From: Acidobacteriota bacterium
Lineage (GTDB): Bacteria; Acidobacteriota; Vicinamibacteria; Vicinamibacterales; UBA2999
Assembly: GCA_030697165.1 (NCBI GenBank)
Contig: JAUYQQ010000015.1
Span: 480,645-544,644, forward strand
Reading direction: 5' to 3'
Length of the DNA: 64,000 nt
Part shown: positions 8,739 to 17,514 of the stretch, piece after piece
Layout: every line of letters begins with the position of its first letter
Position numbering within the stretch: position 1 is the stretch's first letter
The notes under the pieces: model-generated
What the model saw: the letters and a program-made list of their open reading frames with translations, nothing else
Database searches by the model: none
Told to the model about the DNA's origin: nothing
Translations under genes and position numbers: made by a program

Positions 8739-10055
8739 CTAGTTGTGCCCGCCCTGAATCTGCCTGGCAACTTTCTCGACGTCGGCCATCACGCGCAGCA
8801 GGTTGCCGCTCCAGATCTTGCCGATCTGCTCTTCGGTGTAGCCGCGCCGCACCAGTTCCAGCGTGACGTTGAACGTTTCTTCGGCGCCGTTCCAGCCGGT
8901 GACACCGCCGCCACCATCGAAGTCCGACGAGATGCCGACGTGATCGAGGCCGATCTTCTTCACCAGGTAGTCGATGTGGTTGACGAAGTCGGCGACCGTC
9001 GCCCGGGGATCGCCCGGCGTCTTCTGGTCGATCTCGGCCATGCGCGCGAGGTACTGCGTGCGCTGCTCAGGAGTCAGGCGGTTCATGGCGCCGCCACCAC
9101 CGCCGCCGCCCGTGCCCGGGCCGCCGCCCTGGCCCTGCGCCGGCAGGTTGAATTCCTTGCGCAGCGCGGCGATCGCCGCCGCCCGCTCGGCTGAATCCGG
9201 CTTGTTGATCTTCACGTAACTGGCGAACGCGACCGTCTGCACGACACCACCGTTCTTCTTCAGTGCCTGCAACTCTTCGTCGTCCAGGTTGCGGCTGTGG
9301 TCGGCGAGGGCGCGCGCGGAGGAGTGCGAGGCCATCACCGGCGCCTTTGACAGCGCCATGGCCTGCAGGTTGGCGGCCTTCGACGGGTGCGACAGGTCGA
9401 CCATGATGCCCCACTTGTTCATCTCGGCAATGGCCTGCTTGCCCAGTTCGCTCAGTCCGTTGTGCAGCCACTTGCCGTCGCGTTCACCGGTGTTCGAATC
9501 GGCCAATTGGCTGTGGCCGTTGTGCGCCAGCGACATGTAGCGGCCGCCACGATCGTAGAACTCCTTCACGCGGGAGATGTCGGTGCCGATCGAGTAGCCG
9601 TTCTCGATGCCGATCAACGCCACCTTCTTGCCGGTTTTGGCAATGCGGGTCACGTCGGCCGCCGTGAGCGCCAGCTCGATCTGCCCGGGCGCGATCTCTT
9701 TGGTCAGGTGATGCACGGCGTCGAACTTCGCCACCGCCTGCCGGTAGGCGCCGTCGTAGCCCTCGGGCGTCAGCGGCCCCTGGCCGACATAGACAATGAA
9801 GAAAGCGACATCGAGACCGCCTTCGATCATCTTCGGCAGGTTGACCTGCGTCGGGAGCCGCTGCGTGTAGTTCACCTGTCGCGTGAAGTTGGTCGGATTG
9901 ATGTCGGCGTGCGTGTCAAGCGTGATCACGCGCTCGTGGATGGCCCTGGCCTTCGCCACCAGCGCGGCATCGGCGCCAGCCTGGGCCAGGGGCCGCGGGT
10001 CAGCCAGGCTCACGAACAGAAAAAGGGCGGCGGAAAACGAAACCAGGCGGGTCAT
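8739..10055 (-). CDS. Membrane dipeptidase, peptidase M19 family
   Basis: About 438 residues with a signal peptide (MTRLVSFSAALFLFVSLADP). The metal-binding opening is TLDTHADI (HxD), followed by GGLDVAFFIVYVG, IGIENGYSIG, MSLAHNGHSQLAD, VDLSHPS and MASHSSARAL, all landmarks of renal-dipeptidase-type M19 zinc enzymes. IGLDHVGISSDFDGGGGV near the C-terminus is also family-typical. A Gly-rich loop (GGGPGTGGGGGGG) interrupts the domain. The enzyme cleaves dipeptides, probably in the periplasm. The ATG at 10053-10055 has an AGGAG just upstream. It heads the moxR/VWA operon, an unusual partner. Confidence 0.9.
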   Translation of the reverse strand: MTRLVSFSAALFLFVSLADPRPLAQAGADAALVAKARAIHERVITLDTHADINPTNFTRQVNYTQRLPTQVNLPKMIEGGLDVAFFIVYVGQGPLTPEGYDGAYRQAVAKFDAVHHLTKEIAPGQIELALTAADVTRIAKTGKKVALIGIENGYSIGTDISRVKEFYDRGGRYMSLAHNGHSQLADSNTGERDGKWLHNGLSELGKQAIAEMNKWGIMVDLSHPSKAANLQAMALSKAPVMASHSSARALADHSRNLDDEELQALKKNGGVVQTVAFASYVKINKPDSAERAAAIAALRKEFNLPAQGQGGGPGTGGGGGGGAMNRLTPEQRTQYLARMAEIDQKTPGDPRATVADFVNHIDYLVKKIGLDHVGISSDFDGGGGVTGWNGAEETFNVTLELVRRGYTEEQIGKIWSGNLLRVMADVEKVARQIQGGHN

Positions 10056-10116
10056 GGAATCTCCTGAGGCGGAGATCCTACCATCCCGGGCCAAACTGAG
10101 AGAGGATCAGCGGCAG

Positions 10117-11007
10117 ATGGATGAGGCACGCGCCGCGCTCCTGTACCGGGAGGCCGACGCCGGGCGCTGGAGCTTGCCGCCGGCGGCGTTCGCCGAGGCG
10201 CTGGCCCGCAGCGCAGCCAAGGCGTTCGGCGCCCGGACACCGGCGTCTGGCGACCTCGAGCGATACCTGGCCACGCTGCACCTGACCGACCTCGCCCTGG
10301 CAACCGCCTGCGCGCTCGGCCACGACGAGGCGTGGGACCACTTCGTCAGCGAGTTCAGGCCCGCCCTGTACCGCGCCGCCGACGCGGTTGCCCCCGGCGG
10401 CGGCGCCCGGGAAGTCGCCGATGCGCTGTACGCCGACCTCTATGGCCTCAAGGAACGCGACGGCGAACGGCGTTCGCTCTTTCGCTACTTCCACGGCCGC
10501 AGCAGTCTCAGCACCTGGCTACGATCGCTGGTCGCTCAACGCTACGTGGACCGCATTCGCGAAACGCACCGGCTCGATCCGCTGCCAGACGCTTCGTCTC
10601 CGACCGCCCTCCCGTCCCGGCCCGCGCCGCTCGATCCGGACCGGCGGCGTTTCGCGACGGCCATGCGGAACACGCTGGGCCTGGCCATCGCCGCGCTGGC
10701 ACCGCGCGACCGCCTGCTGCTCGGCTGCTACTATGCGCAAGAGATGACGCTCGCCCAGATTGGCCGGCTCACGGGCGAACACGAAGCCACCGTGTCGCGC
10801 CACCTCGCGCGCATGCGCCGCGCGTTACGTGTGGCGATCGAGCAAGGCTTGCGCGCGGCCCACGGGTTTGGCGAAGCCGAGATCACCGAGTGTTTCGCCA
10901 GCCTCTCAGCCGACGCCGGCCCGCTCGATCTGCACGAATGGCTCGATCCGGAGGCGGCGCGCAAGAAACCCCGCGTCGTTCGTTCCAGTCAAGAGGACCC
11001 CTCGTGA
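10117..11007 (+). CDS. RNA polymerase sigma factor, sigma-70 (ECF-like)
   Basis: About 296 residues. Region 2 features lie around RSLFRYFHGRSSLSTWLRSLVAQRYVD-type helices. Region 4 is a good helix-turn-helix at ALAPRDRLLLGCYYAQEM followed by TLAQIGRLTGEHEATVSRHL. The N-terminal 60 residues are an extension unlike standard ECF factors. The ATG at 10117 follows AGAGGA; an upstream in-frame ATG at 10054 would overlap the divergent dipeptidase start. The last bases overlap the GTG of the anti-sigma gene, so the two are translationally coupled and probably form a regulator pair. Confidence 0.8.
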   Translation: MDEARAALLYREADAGRWSLPPAAFAEALARSAAKAFGARTPASGDLERYLATLHLTDLALATACALGHDEAWDHFVSEFRPALYRAADAVAPGGGAREVADALYADLYGLKERDGERRSLFRYFHGRSSLSTWLRSLVAQRYVDRIRETHRLDPLPDASSPTALPSRPAPLDPDRRRFATAMRNTLGLAIAALAPRDRLLLGCYYAQEMTLAQIGRLTGEHEATVSRHLARMRRALRVAIEQGLRAAHGFGEAEITECFASLSADAGPLDLHEWLDPEAARKKPRVVRSSQEDPS

Positions 11008-11831
11008 GCCCCGATCGCGATCGCTTGCTGGAGGACGCGCTCAAGCACGAGCTGCGGACGACGGGCACACCGACCGCGGCCGATGCCTGCCTCGACGCCG
11101 AGACCCTCGCGGCGTGGGCGGATGGCGGACTGGACCCCGCGTCTCTTGCCATGGCCGAGGCACATGCCTCGAACTGCACCCGCTGCCAGGCGCTGCTCGG
11201 GACCTTGGCACAAACCGTCCCGGCGGCGGCGGTCCCCGAACCCCGCACGGCGCGCCTGTGGCGCTGGTGGTTCGCGCCCCTCGCCGCCACCGCGGCGGCC
11301 GTGACGGTGTGGATGGTCGTGCCGCAGGGTCGGTTGACCGCACCAGCCGCCCCAACGGCCGCCGAATCCACCGCACCAGAGGCGAAAACCGAGGCCAGCA
11401 CCAGCAGGGAAATAGCCGAGGCCCCCGCGGCACGGGCCGAAGCCGTGGCCCCCAAGCGCGAGGCCCAGGTCTTTGAAGCCCGCGAACGCCCGGCCGAGGC
11501 GGCCAAGGTCGCCGATGCGGTGGCTGAAGGACGGGTCGCAGAGGCCGCCCCTCCAGCCGCACCGCAGGCCGCCCTGCGCTCACAGATTGCCGCGCCGGAT
11601 GCGCGGGTCACGGCGCGATCGTCCCCTTCACCCGACGTCATCTGGTCCGTGGGACCTCGCGGGATGGTCTTGCTGGCAACCGATGGCCGCACCTTCCTGC
11701 GCGTGCCGTTCCCGGAAACCGTGGACCTGACGGCCGTGACGGCGGCGGACGAAAGCCGTGCCGACGTGACGACCGCCGACGGCCGCGTGTTTCGAACGGC
11801 CGACGGCGGCCGCACCTGGACCCGGCCGTAG
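11004..11831 (+). CDS. Anti-sigma factor-like membrane protein with C-terminal Ycf48/BNR-type repeat
   Basis: About 275 residues from a GTG that overlaps the sigma-factor stop (GTGA). A short zinc-finger-like N-terminus (LAAWADGGLDPASLAMAEAH, then NCTRCQALL with CxxC) is typical of anti-sigma ZAS domains. One membrane helix follows (WWFAPLAATAAAVTVWMVV), then a long Ala/Glu/Pro-rich spacer. The C-terminus (WSVGPRGMVLLATDG to TADGGRTWTRP) looks like one and a half Asp-box/Ycf48 repeats. The cytoplasmic part would hold the sigma factor and the external part may sense an envelope condition; that is inference. AAGAGGA at 10991 serves as ribosome binding site. Confidence 0.7.
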   Translation: MSPDRDRLLEDALKHELRTTGTPTAADACLDAETLAAWADGGLDPASLAMAEAHASNCTRCQALLGTLAQTVPAAAVPEPRTARLWRWWFAPLAATAAAVTVWMVVPQGRLTAPAAPTAAESTAPEAKTEASTSREIAEAPAARAEAVAPKREAQVFEARERPAEAAKVADAVAEGRVAEAAPPAAPQAALRSQIAAPDARVTARSSPSPDVIWSVGPRGMVLLATDGRTFLRVPFPETVDLTAVTAADESRADVTTADGRVFRTADGGRTWTRP

Positions 11832-12147
11832 GGCGGCCGTGGGGCTCGCGCCTTCCACCTTCGCCAAGGCTACGGCGGACAGGCCGGCGCTCGTCGGGGT
11901 CGCTCGCTTACGCTCGCATCCTGGGGCTCACTTCGTTCGTAGGGAAGGCATCTCCCCCACGAGCGAGCGAGGCGAGCCCGCCCTACGATGGGCGCGACTT
12001 GTCCCGCCGAAGCCTTGCGGCGGAGGCGGAAGCGCCCGAGCCCGACAAGCGCCGAAGGCGCGAGCCCCACCGGCTGCAAGAAACCCCAGCCGGCCCGTTC
12101 TAAGGGAAAGGGGCCATCACGGCCCCGCTTCTCAAGGAGCGGATCCA
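11832..12147. other. 316-bp gap with interspersed repeats, no gene
   Basis: Holds a CCTTCGCCAAGGCTACGGCGGACAG copy of the interspersed element (about 11867-11891). Several imperfect inverted repeats surround TCGCTCGCTTACGCTCGC. A second element-like stretch, CCGCCGAAGCCTTGCGGCGG, lies near 12004-12023. The frame of the next gene is open back to 11839, but those residues (STFAKATADRP) are typical translated repeat, so I do not treat them as coding. Confidence 0.6.
12110..12126 (+). promoter_or_regulatory. Stem-loop before the DUF4139-like gene
   Basis: GGGGCC, a 5-base loop, then GGCCCC. It ends 8 bases before the AAGGAG ribosome binding site of the gene starting at 12148. There is no U-tract, so it is not a standard terminator; it could be a leader structure. 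Confidence 0.35.
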
Positions 12148-13611
12148 ATGTCTGCACGCACCTCTCTCGCGGCTCTCACACTCGTCGCTGGCGTCCTGTT
12201 GATGCGGCCCGACGCCGAACCCACACTACTGGCCGGCGAACAACCTGATCTCACGACCACGCTCGATGACCAGCACGAACTCGCCCTCACGGTCTACAAC
12301 TCCGACATCGCCCTGGTCCGGGACGTGCGCAACCTGCAACTGGCGCGCGGCACCGGCAACCTGCGCTTCATGGACATCGCGGCGACCGTGAACCCGGCCA
12401 CCGTGCACTTCCGGTCGCTGACCGACCCGGCCCGCGTGCGGGTGCTGGAGCAGAACTACGAGTACGACCTGCTCGAGCCCGACAAGCTGTTGCGGAAGTA
12501 CGTGGGCCGCGAGGTCATCCTCATGCGTAACCGGCAGGAGGGCGGGTCCACGCGGCAGGAAGAAGTGAAGGCGACGCTGCTCAGCTACAACGCGGCGCCG
12601 GTCTGGAAGATCGGCACCGAGATCGTCACCGGCATTGGCGCCGACCACATTCGGTTCCCCGAGCTGCCCACTACGCTCTACTCGCGCCCGACGCTGATCT
12701 GGACCGTCGCCAACGACGGCGAGGCGCGCCATCGCGTGGAGGCGTCGTACCTCGCGAGCAAGCTGGCCTGGAGCGCCGACTACGTGCTGACCGTCGCGCG
12801 CGACGACACGGCCGCCGACCTCAACGGCTGGGTGACGCTGACCAACGGTAGCGGCACGGCGTTCCGCAACGCGAAGCTGCAACTCGTGGCAGGCGACCTG
12901 AATCGCGTGCGCCAGCAACTGGGCAAGATGGCGATGCAGATGTCGGATCGGCACGTCGCCGAGGCTCCGGCCGCGAACATGGCGCAGGAGCCCTTCTCGG
13001 ACTACCACCTCTACACGATGCAGCGAAAGACGACGATCAACAACCACCAGACCAAGCAGGTCAGCCTGCTCGAAGGCACCGGCGTCCCGGTCGTCAAGCG
13101 CTACGTCGTCGAGGGGCAAAATTATTACTACCACAACCAGCAGCACCCGGGGTCGCCGATCAAGGACCTGGTGCAGGTGTACTACCAGTTCAAGAACGAG
13201 CAGAAGGGCGGGCTCGGCATTCCCATGCCGGCCGGCGTGTTGCGCGTTTACCAGCAGGATTCAAAGGGCGGCACGCAGTTCGTCGGCGAAGACCGCATCA
13301 CGCACACGCCGAAGGACGAGACCTTGAACGTGAAGATCGGCAACGCGTTCGACGTGGTGTGCGAGCGCAACCAGGTCGACTTCCAGAAGGTCGCCGGCAA
13401 CACCTACGAGTTCGAGTACGAGGTGACCCTCCGCAATCACAAGGCTGGCGCGATCGCAGTGGCAGTCAACGAGCCGCTGGGCGGCTCGTGGCGAATGATT
13501 CGGTCGTCGCACCAGTGGACCAAGACCGCCGCCTGGACGGCGCAGTTCACGGTGCCGGTGGCGGCCGACGGCACGGCGGTACTGAAGTACCGCGTGCGCG
13601 TCACGTACTAG
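12148..13611 (+). CDS. DUF4139-like exported protein
   Basis: About 487 residues with a signal peptide (MSARTSLAALTLVAGVLL). A long all-beta protein follows, with VYNSDIALVRDVRNLQL near the N-terminus, PTLIWTVANDGEARHRVEASYL and AWSADYVLTV in the middle, and VTLRNHKAGAIAV near the C-terminus. This pattern matches DUF4139 domain proteins of unknown function, where the central motif is a beta-sandwich strand pair. The start is fixed by AAGGAG at 12134-12139 and the signal peptide. The stop codon overlaps that of the convergent STAS gene by two bases. Confidence 0.65.
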   Translation: MSARTSLAALTLVAGVLLMRPDAEPTLLAGEQPDLTTTLDDQHELALTVYNSDIALVRDVRNLQLARGTGNLRFMDIAATVNPATVHFRSLTDPARVRVLEQNYEYDLLEPDKLLRKYVGREVILMRNRQEGGSTRQEEVKATLLSYNAAPVWKIGTEIVTGIGADHIRFPELPTTLYSRPTLIWTVANDGEARHRVEASYLASKLAWSADYVLTVARDDTAADLNGWVTLTNGSGTAFRNAKLQLVAGDLNRVRQQLGKMAMQMSDRHVAEAPAANMAQEPFSDYHLYTMQRKTTINNHQTKQVSLLEGTGVPVVKRYVVEGQNYYYHNQQHPGSPIKDLVQVYYQFKNEQKGGLGIPMPAGVLRVYQQDSKGGTQFVGEDRITHTPKDETLNVKIGNAFDVVCERNQVDFQKVAGNTYEFEYEVTLRNHKAGAIAVAVNEPLGGSWRMIRSSHQWTKTAAWTAQFTVPVAADGTAVLKYRVRVTY

Positions 13612-13943
13612 AAGCTGGCGAGCGCCTGTTCTTCCGAGTCGTAGGTGTCGAAGACGGTCAGCAGCTTGGTGATGGTCAACAGGTCGGTGATGCGGCTGGT
13701 CAGGTTGGCCAGCTTCACCGCCCCGTTGGCCTTGCGGGCGGCCATCGAGCAGCGGACCAGCTCGCCCAGGCCGCCGCTATCCATGTAGTTGACGCCGGCC
13801 AGGTTGAGAAGCACCTTGGTCTGGCCCTGGAACACGACACTGGCCACCTTGTCGCGCAGCAGCGCGGCCCCGTCGTCGATGGTCAGCTTGCCCTGGAGGT
13901 CGAGAATTGTGACGTCGCCAATCGTGCGCTCGTTGATTTGCAT
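13608..13943 (-). CDS. STAS-domain protein (anti-sigma factor antagonist-like)
   Basis: 111 residues forming a single STAS domain: VTILDLQGKLTIDDG, KVLLNLAGVNYMDSGGLGEL and a C-terminal helix. The conserved phosphorylatable serine of SpoIIAA/RsbV proteins is present in MDSGGLGEL. Such proteins switch partner anti-sigma kinases by phosphorylation. No kinase or phosphatase gene is adjacent, so the partner is elsewhere. It ends tail to tail with the DUF4139-like gene with overlapping stop codons. Confidence 0.85.
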   Translation of the reverse strand: MQINERTIGDVTILDLQGKLTIDDGAALLRDKVASVVFQGQTKVLLNLAGVNYMDSGGLGELVRCSMAARKANGAVKLANLTSRITDLLTITKLLTVFDTYDSEEQALASF

Positions 13944-14052
13944 GCGGAATCCCTTAACGGCCCGGACGCACCCGGGAGATGGTGAGACGATTCCGCTGGC
14001 TGGGGGGCGGCGTCTCGCACGGGGAGTTTACCTCATCCCGGAGCGGCGCGCC

Positions 14053-14439
14053 TCACAGCGGTTGATACAACTGGATGAGGTTGCCGCACGTGTCGGCGAA
14101 CACCGCGACGGCAACCGGGCCCAGGTTCGCCGGCTCTCGCGTGAACGCGACGCCGCGGCTCCTGAGCCGGGCGTACTCAGCGTCGAGATTCGCGACTTCA
14201 AAAGCCGTCAGCGGGATGCCCTGGGCGAACATCGCCTCCTGGAACGCCTTGCCGGCAGGATTGGCGTTGGGCTCGAGCGACAACTCGAGGTCGTCGGGCC
14301 CCTCGGGCGACGTCACCGTGATCCAGCGGTACTCGCCGGCGGGGATGTCGTGCTTCTTCTGAAAGCCGAGCACGCTGGTATAGAACGCGACGGCCTTGTC
14401 CTGATTGTCGACCATGATGCTGGTCAGCTTGATTCGCAT
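14053..14439 (-). CDS. VOC-family (glyoxalase-like) protein
   Basis: 128 residues with the vicinal-oxygen-chelate fold signature: a starting strand (KLTSIMVDNQDKAVAFYTSVLGF), the Glu-containing strand DDLELSLEP, and the C-terminal strand VAVFADTCGNLIQLYQP. Related proteins include glyoxalases, dioxygenases and antibiotic-binding proteins; the substrate is unknown. AGGAGG lies upstream of the ATG. It follows the AraC gene by 26 bases in the same operon as the aminotransferase. Confidence 0.8.
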   Translation of the reverse strand: MRIKLTSIMVDNQDKAVAFYTSVLGFQKKHDIPAGEYRWITVTSPEGPDDLELSLEPNANPAGKAFQEAMFAQGIPLTAFEVANLDAEYARLRSRGVAFTREPANLGPVAVAVFADTCGNLIQLYQPL

Positions 14440-14465
14440 GATGTCCTCCTTACCTCGCCATCAGC

Positions 14466-14939
14466 CTAGTCAACGGCGGTAAGCGAGGCTTCTCGAAAAC
14501 TGCGAAAGGCCGATGCCGGCAGGTGCGCCATCAGGCTGAGGCAACCGGGCACGAGGACCGGCGGCAGGGCGCCGGGTGTGGTGCCAGAGCCAGCGACCGA
14601 CACCCGAATCCGCTTCTGATACGCGGACGGCGACTCGCCAAGCCGCTGCGAAAACAAGGAGCTGAAACTCCCCAGGCTCGAGAACCCGACCGCCATGCAC
14701 ACGTCGGTCACCGAGTGCTGGCCGGCGGCCAGCAACAGCCGCGCGCGATCGAGGCGCGACTGGATCCGAAACTGGTGCGGGGTCGCGCCGAACACGGCCT
14801 CGAACTGGCGGATGAAATGGAACGGCGAGATGCCGGCTTCGCGGGCCACCCGCTCGACGGTGAGCGGGTCGTCGTGCACCTCGACCAGGCGGTCGCGAGC
14901 GTGGCACAACCGCCGGAACGACTCATGTCTCAACAGCAC
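14466..14939 (-). CDS. AraC/XylS-family transcriptional regulator
   Basis: About 157 residues with two helix-turn-helix units typical of AraC C-terminal domains: TVERVAREAGISPFHFIRQF and TDVCMAVGFSSLGSFSSLF. There is no N-terminal ligand-binding domain, only a short lead (VLLRHESFRRLCHARDRL), so it is a stand-alone DNA-binding domain with a C-terminal tail of about 50 residues. The GTG start (14937-14939) is chosen because an AGGAGG sits just upstream, overlapping the aminotransferase stop. It probably regulates the aminotransferase and VOC genes. Confidence 0.8.
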   Translation of the reverse strand: MLLRHESFRRLCHARDRLVEVHDDPLTVERVAREAGISPFHFIRQFEAVFGATPHQFRIQSRLDRARLLLAAGQHSVTDVCMAVGFSSLGSFSSLFSQRLGESPSAYQKRIRVSVAGSGTTPGALPPVLVPGCLSLMAHLPASAFRSFREASLTAVD

Positions 14940-14947
14940 GCGTCCTC

Positions 14948-15940
14948 CTAGTATGGGACGTCGATCAGGCGATCGTGGCCATGGTGCATGTCGTTCTCGA
15001 GCAGCGCCAGCAGGGCCTTGGCGATCGGGCCGGGCCGGCCGTCGCCAATCCTGGCGCCGTCCCATTCCACGATCGACGCGACCTTGATCGAGCTGCCGAT
15101 CAGCATCATCTCGCGCGCGGCGCGCGCTTCCGCCACCGGGATGTCGCACACTTCGACGCCGCCGAGCAGCCCCTGCGCGACCAGGGCGGGCGCCAGTTCG
15201 AGGAGACGCAGCGAGGTGCAGCCCGACAGGATGTGATCGAACTTCGGGTGGCGGAACACGCCGTCGGCGGTGACGAACGCCACGTTCATGTTCGAACTCT
15301 CGCCGACGTTGCCAGAGCCATCCAGGAAGACGCCGTTATCGAGTCCCGCCTTCTTCGCTTCCATCTGCATCAGGACGTTGGGCAGGTAGTTGGTGCTCTT
15401 GGTGATGGCATAGAGCGGCGGCTTGATCGGCAGGGTCGTGGTCATCACCTTCAGCCCTTCGGTCGTCCAGCGCTCGGGATAGGCGAGACCGCCAAAAATC
15501 ATGACAAAGAACCCCGGCTCCGCGCCGGCCGCCGGACTCAACTCGAGGCTGCCTGGCCCCGACGACAACCAATAGCGGATCGAGCCGTCGCGCCTTCCGC
15601 TGAGCGCGGTCGTCTTGATGATGATGTCGCGCATCTGCTCGCGGCTGCCGTACAGCGGCAGGTTCGAGTGCCCGGCGGAACGCACGAAGCGATCGAGGTG
15701 GGCCTCCAAATCGTAGATCCGGCCATTGACGATGCCGGCGGTATCGAAGATGCCGTGGCCGCGGTGAACCATGTGATCGTCGAACGGAATCACCATCAGC
15801 GCCGGGTCGGTCACCACGCCGCCAAGCTGGCTCGAATAAAACGCCGTGTAACTGACCGGTTGCCGCTCACGCAGGGCGCGGAGCCCGGTGAGAATTGCTT
15901 CGGCGCCCAGGAGGAGTGGCGGGCTGGCGGTAGCGGACAT
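14948..15940 (-). CDS. Class IV PLP-dependent aminotransferase
   Basis: 330 residues of the branched-chain/D-amino-acid aminotransferase fold. Landmarks are HMVHRGHGIFDTAGIVNGRIYDLEAH near the N-terminus, read as two adjacent motifs, the PLP-lysine region ITKSTNYLPNVLMQ, and the glutamate region GNVGESSNMNVAFV. The conserved C-terminal segment is MLIGSSIKVASI. It may act on D-amino acids or branched-chain keto acids, or as an aminodeoxychorismate-lyase type enzyme; these subtypes cannot be separated by eye. First gene of a three-gene operon. Confidence 0.85.
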   Translation of the reverse strand: MSATASPPLLLGAEAILTGLRALRERQPVSYTAFYSSQLGGVVTDPALMVIPFDDHMVHRGHGIFDTAGIVNGRIYDLEAHLDRFVRSAGHSNLPLYGSREQMRDIIIKTTALSGRRDGSIRYWLSSGPGSLELSPAAGAEPGFFVMIFGGLAYPERWTTEGLKVMTTTLPIKPPLYAITKSTNYLPNVLMQMEAKKAGLDNGVFLDGSGNVGESSNMNVAFVTADGVFRHPKFDHILSGCTSLRLLELAPALVAQGLLGGVEVCDIPVAEARAAREMMLIGSSIKVASIVEWDGARIGDGRPGPIAKALLALLENDMHHGHDRLIDVPY

Positions 15941-16081
15941 TAGCCGACTCTAACATGCGACTGCGGAGCCCGACCCGGCGCGCATTGCGCAAAGAAAGGA
16001 GGCAGGGTGGCCTTTTGCGTGGCGACTTCCCGTATACTCGGCCCGCTCCCCGTGACCCTCGGTCTTCACTGGAAGGTGACC

Positions 16082-17455
<1,374 letters not shown>

Positions 17456-17486
17456 TTCGCTCGCGGACTCGACAACCCCGAAACGG

Positions 17487-17508
17487 CGGAGCGGCGAAGG
17501 CCGCTCCG
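17487..17508. terminator. Stem-loop between convergent genes
   Basis: CGGAGCGGC, loop GAAG, then GCCGCTCCG: nine perfect base pairs between the stop codons of the subtilase (17455) and the VWFA gene (17515). There is no U-tract on either strand, so a bidirectional terminator role is only plausible. It also resembles the interspersed palindromes. Confidence 0.45.
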
Positions 17509-17514
17509 CTCGGC

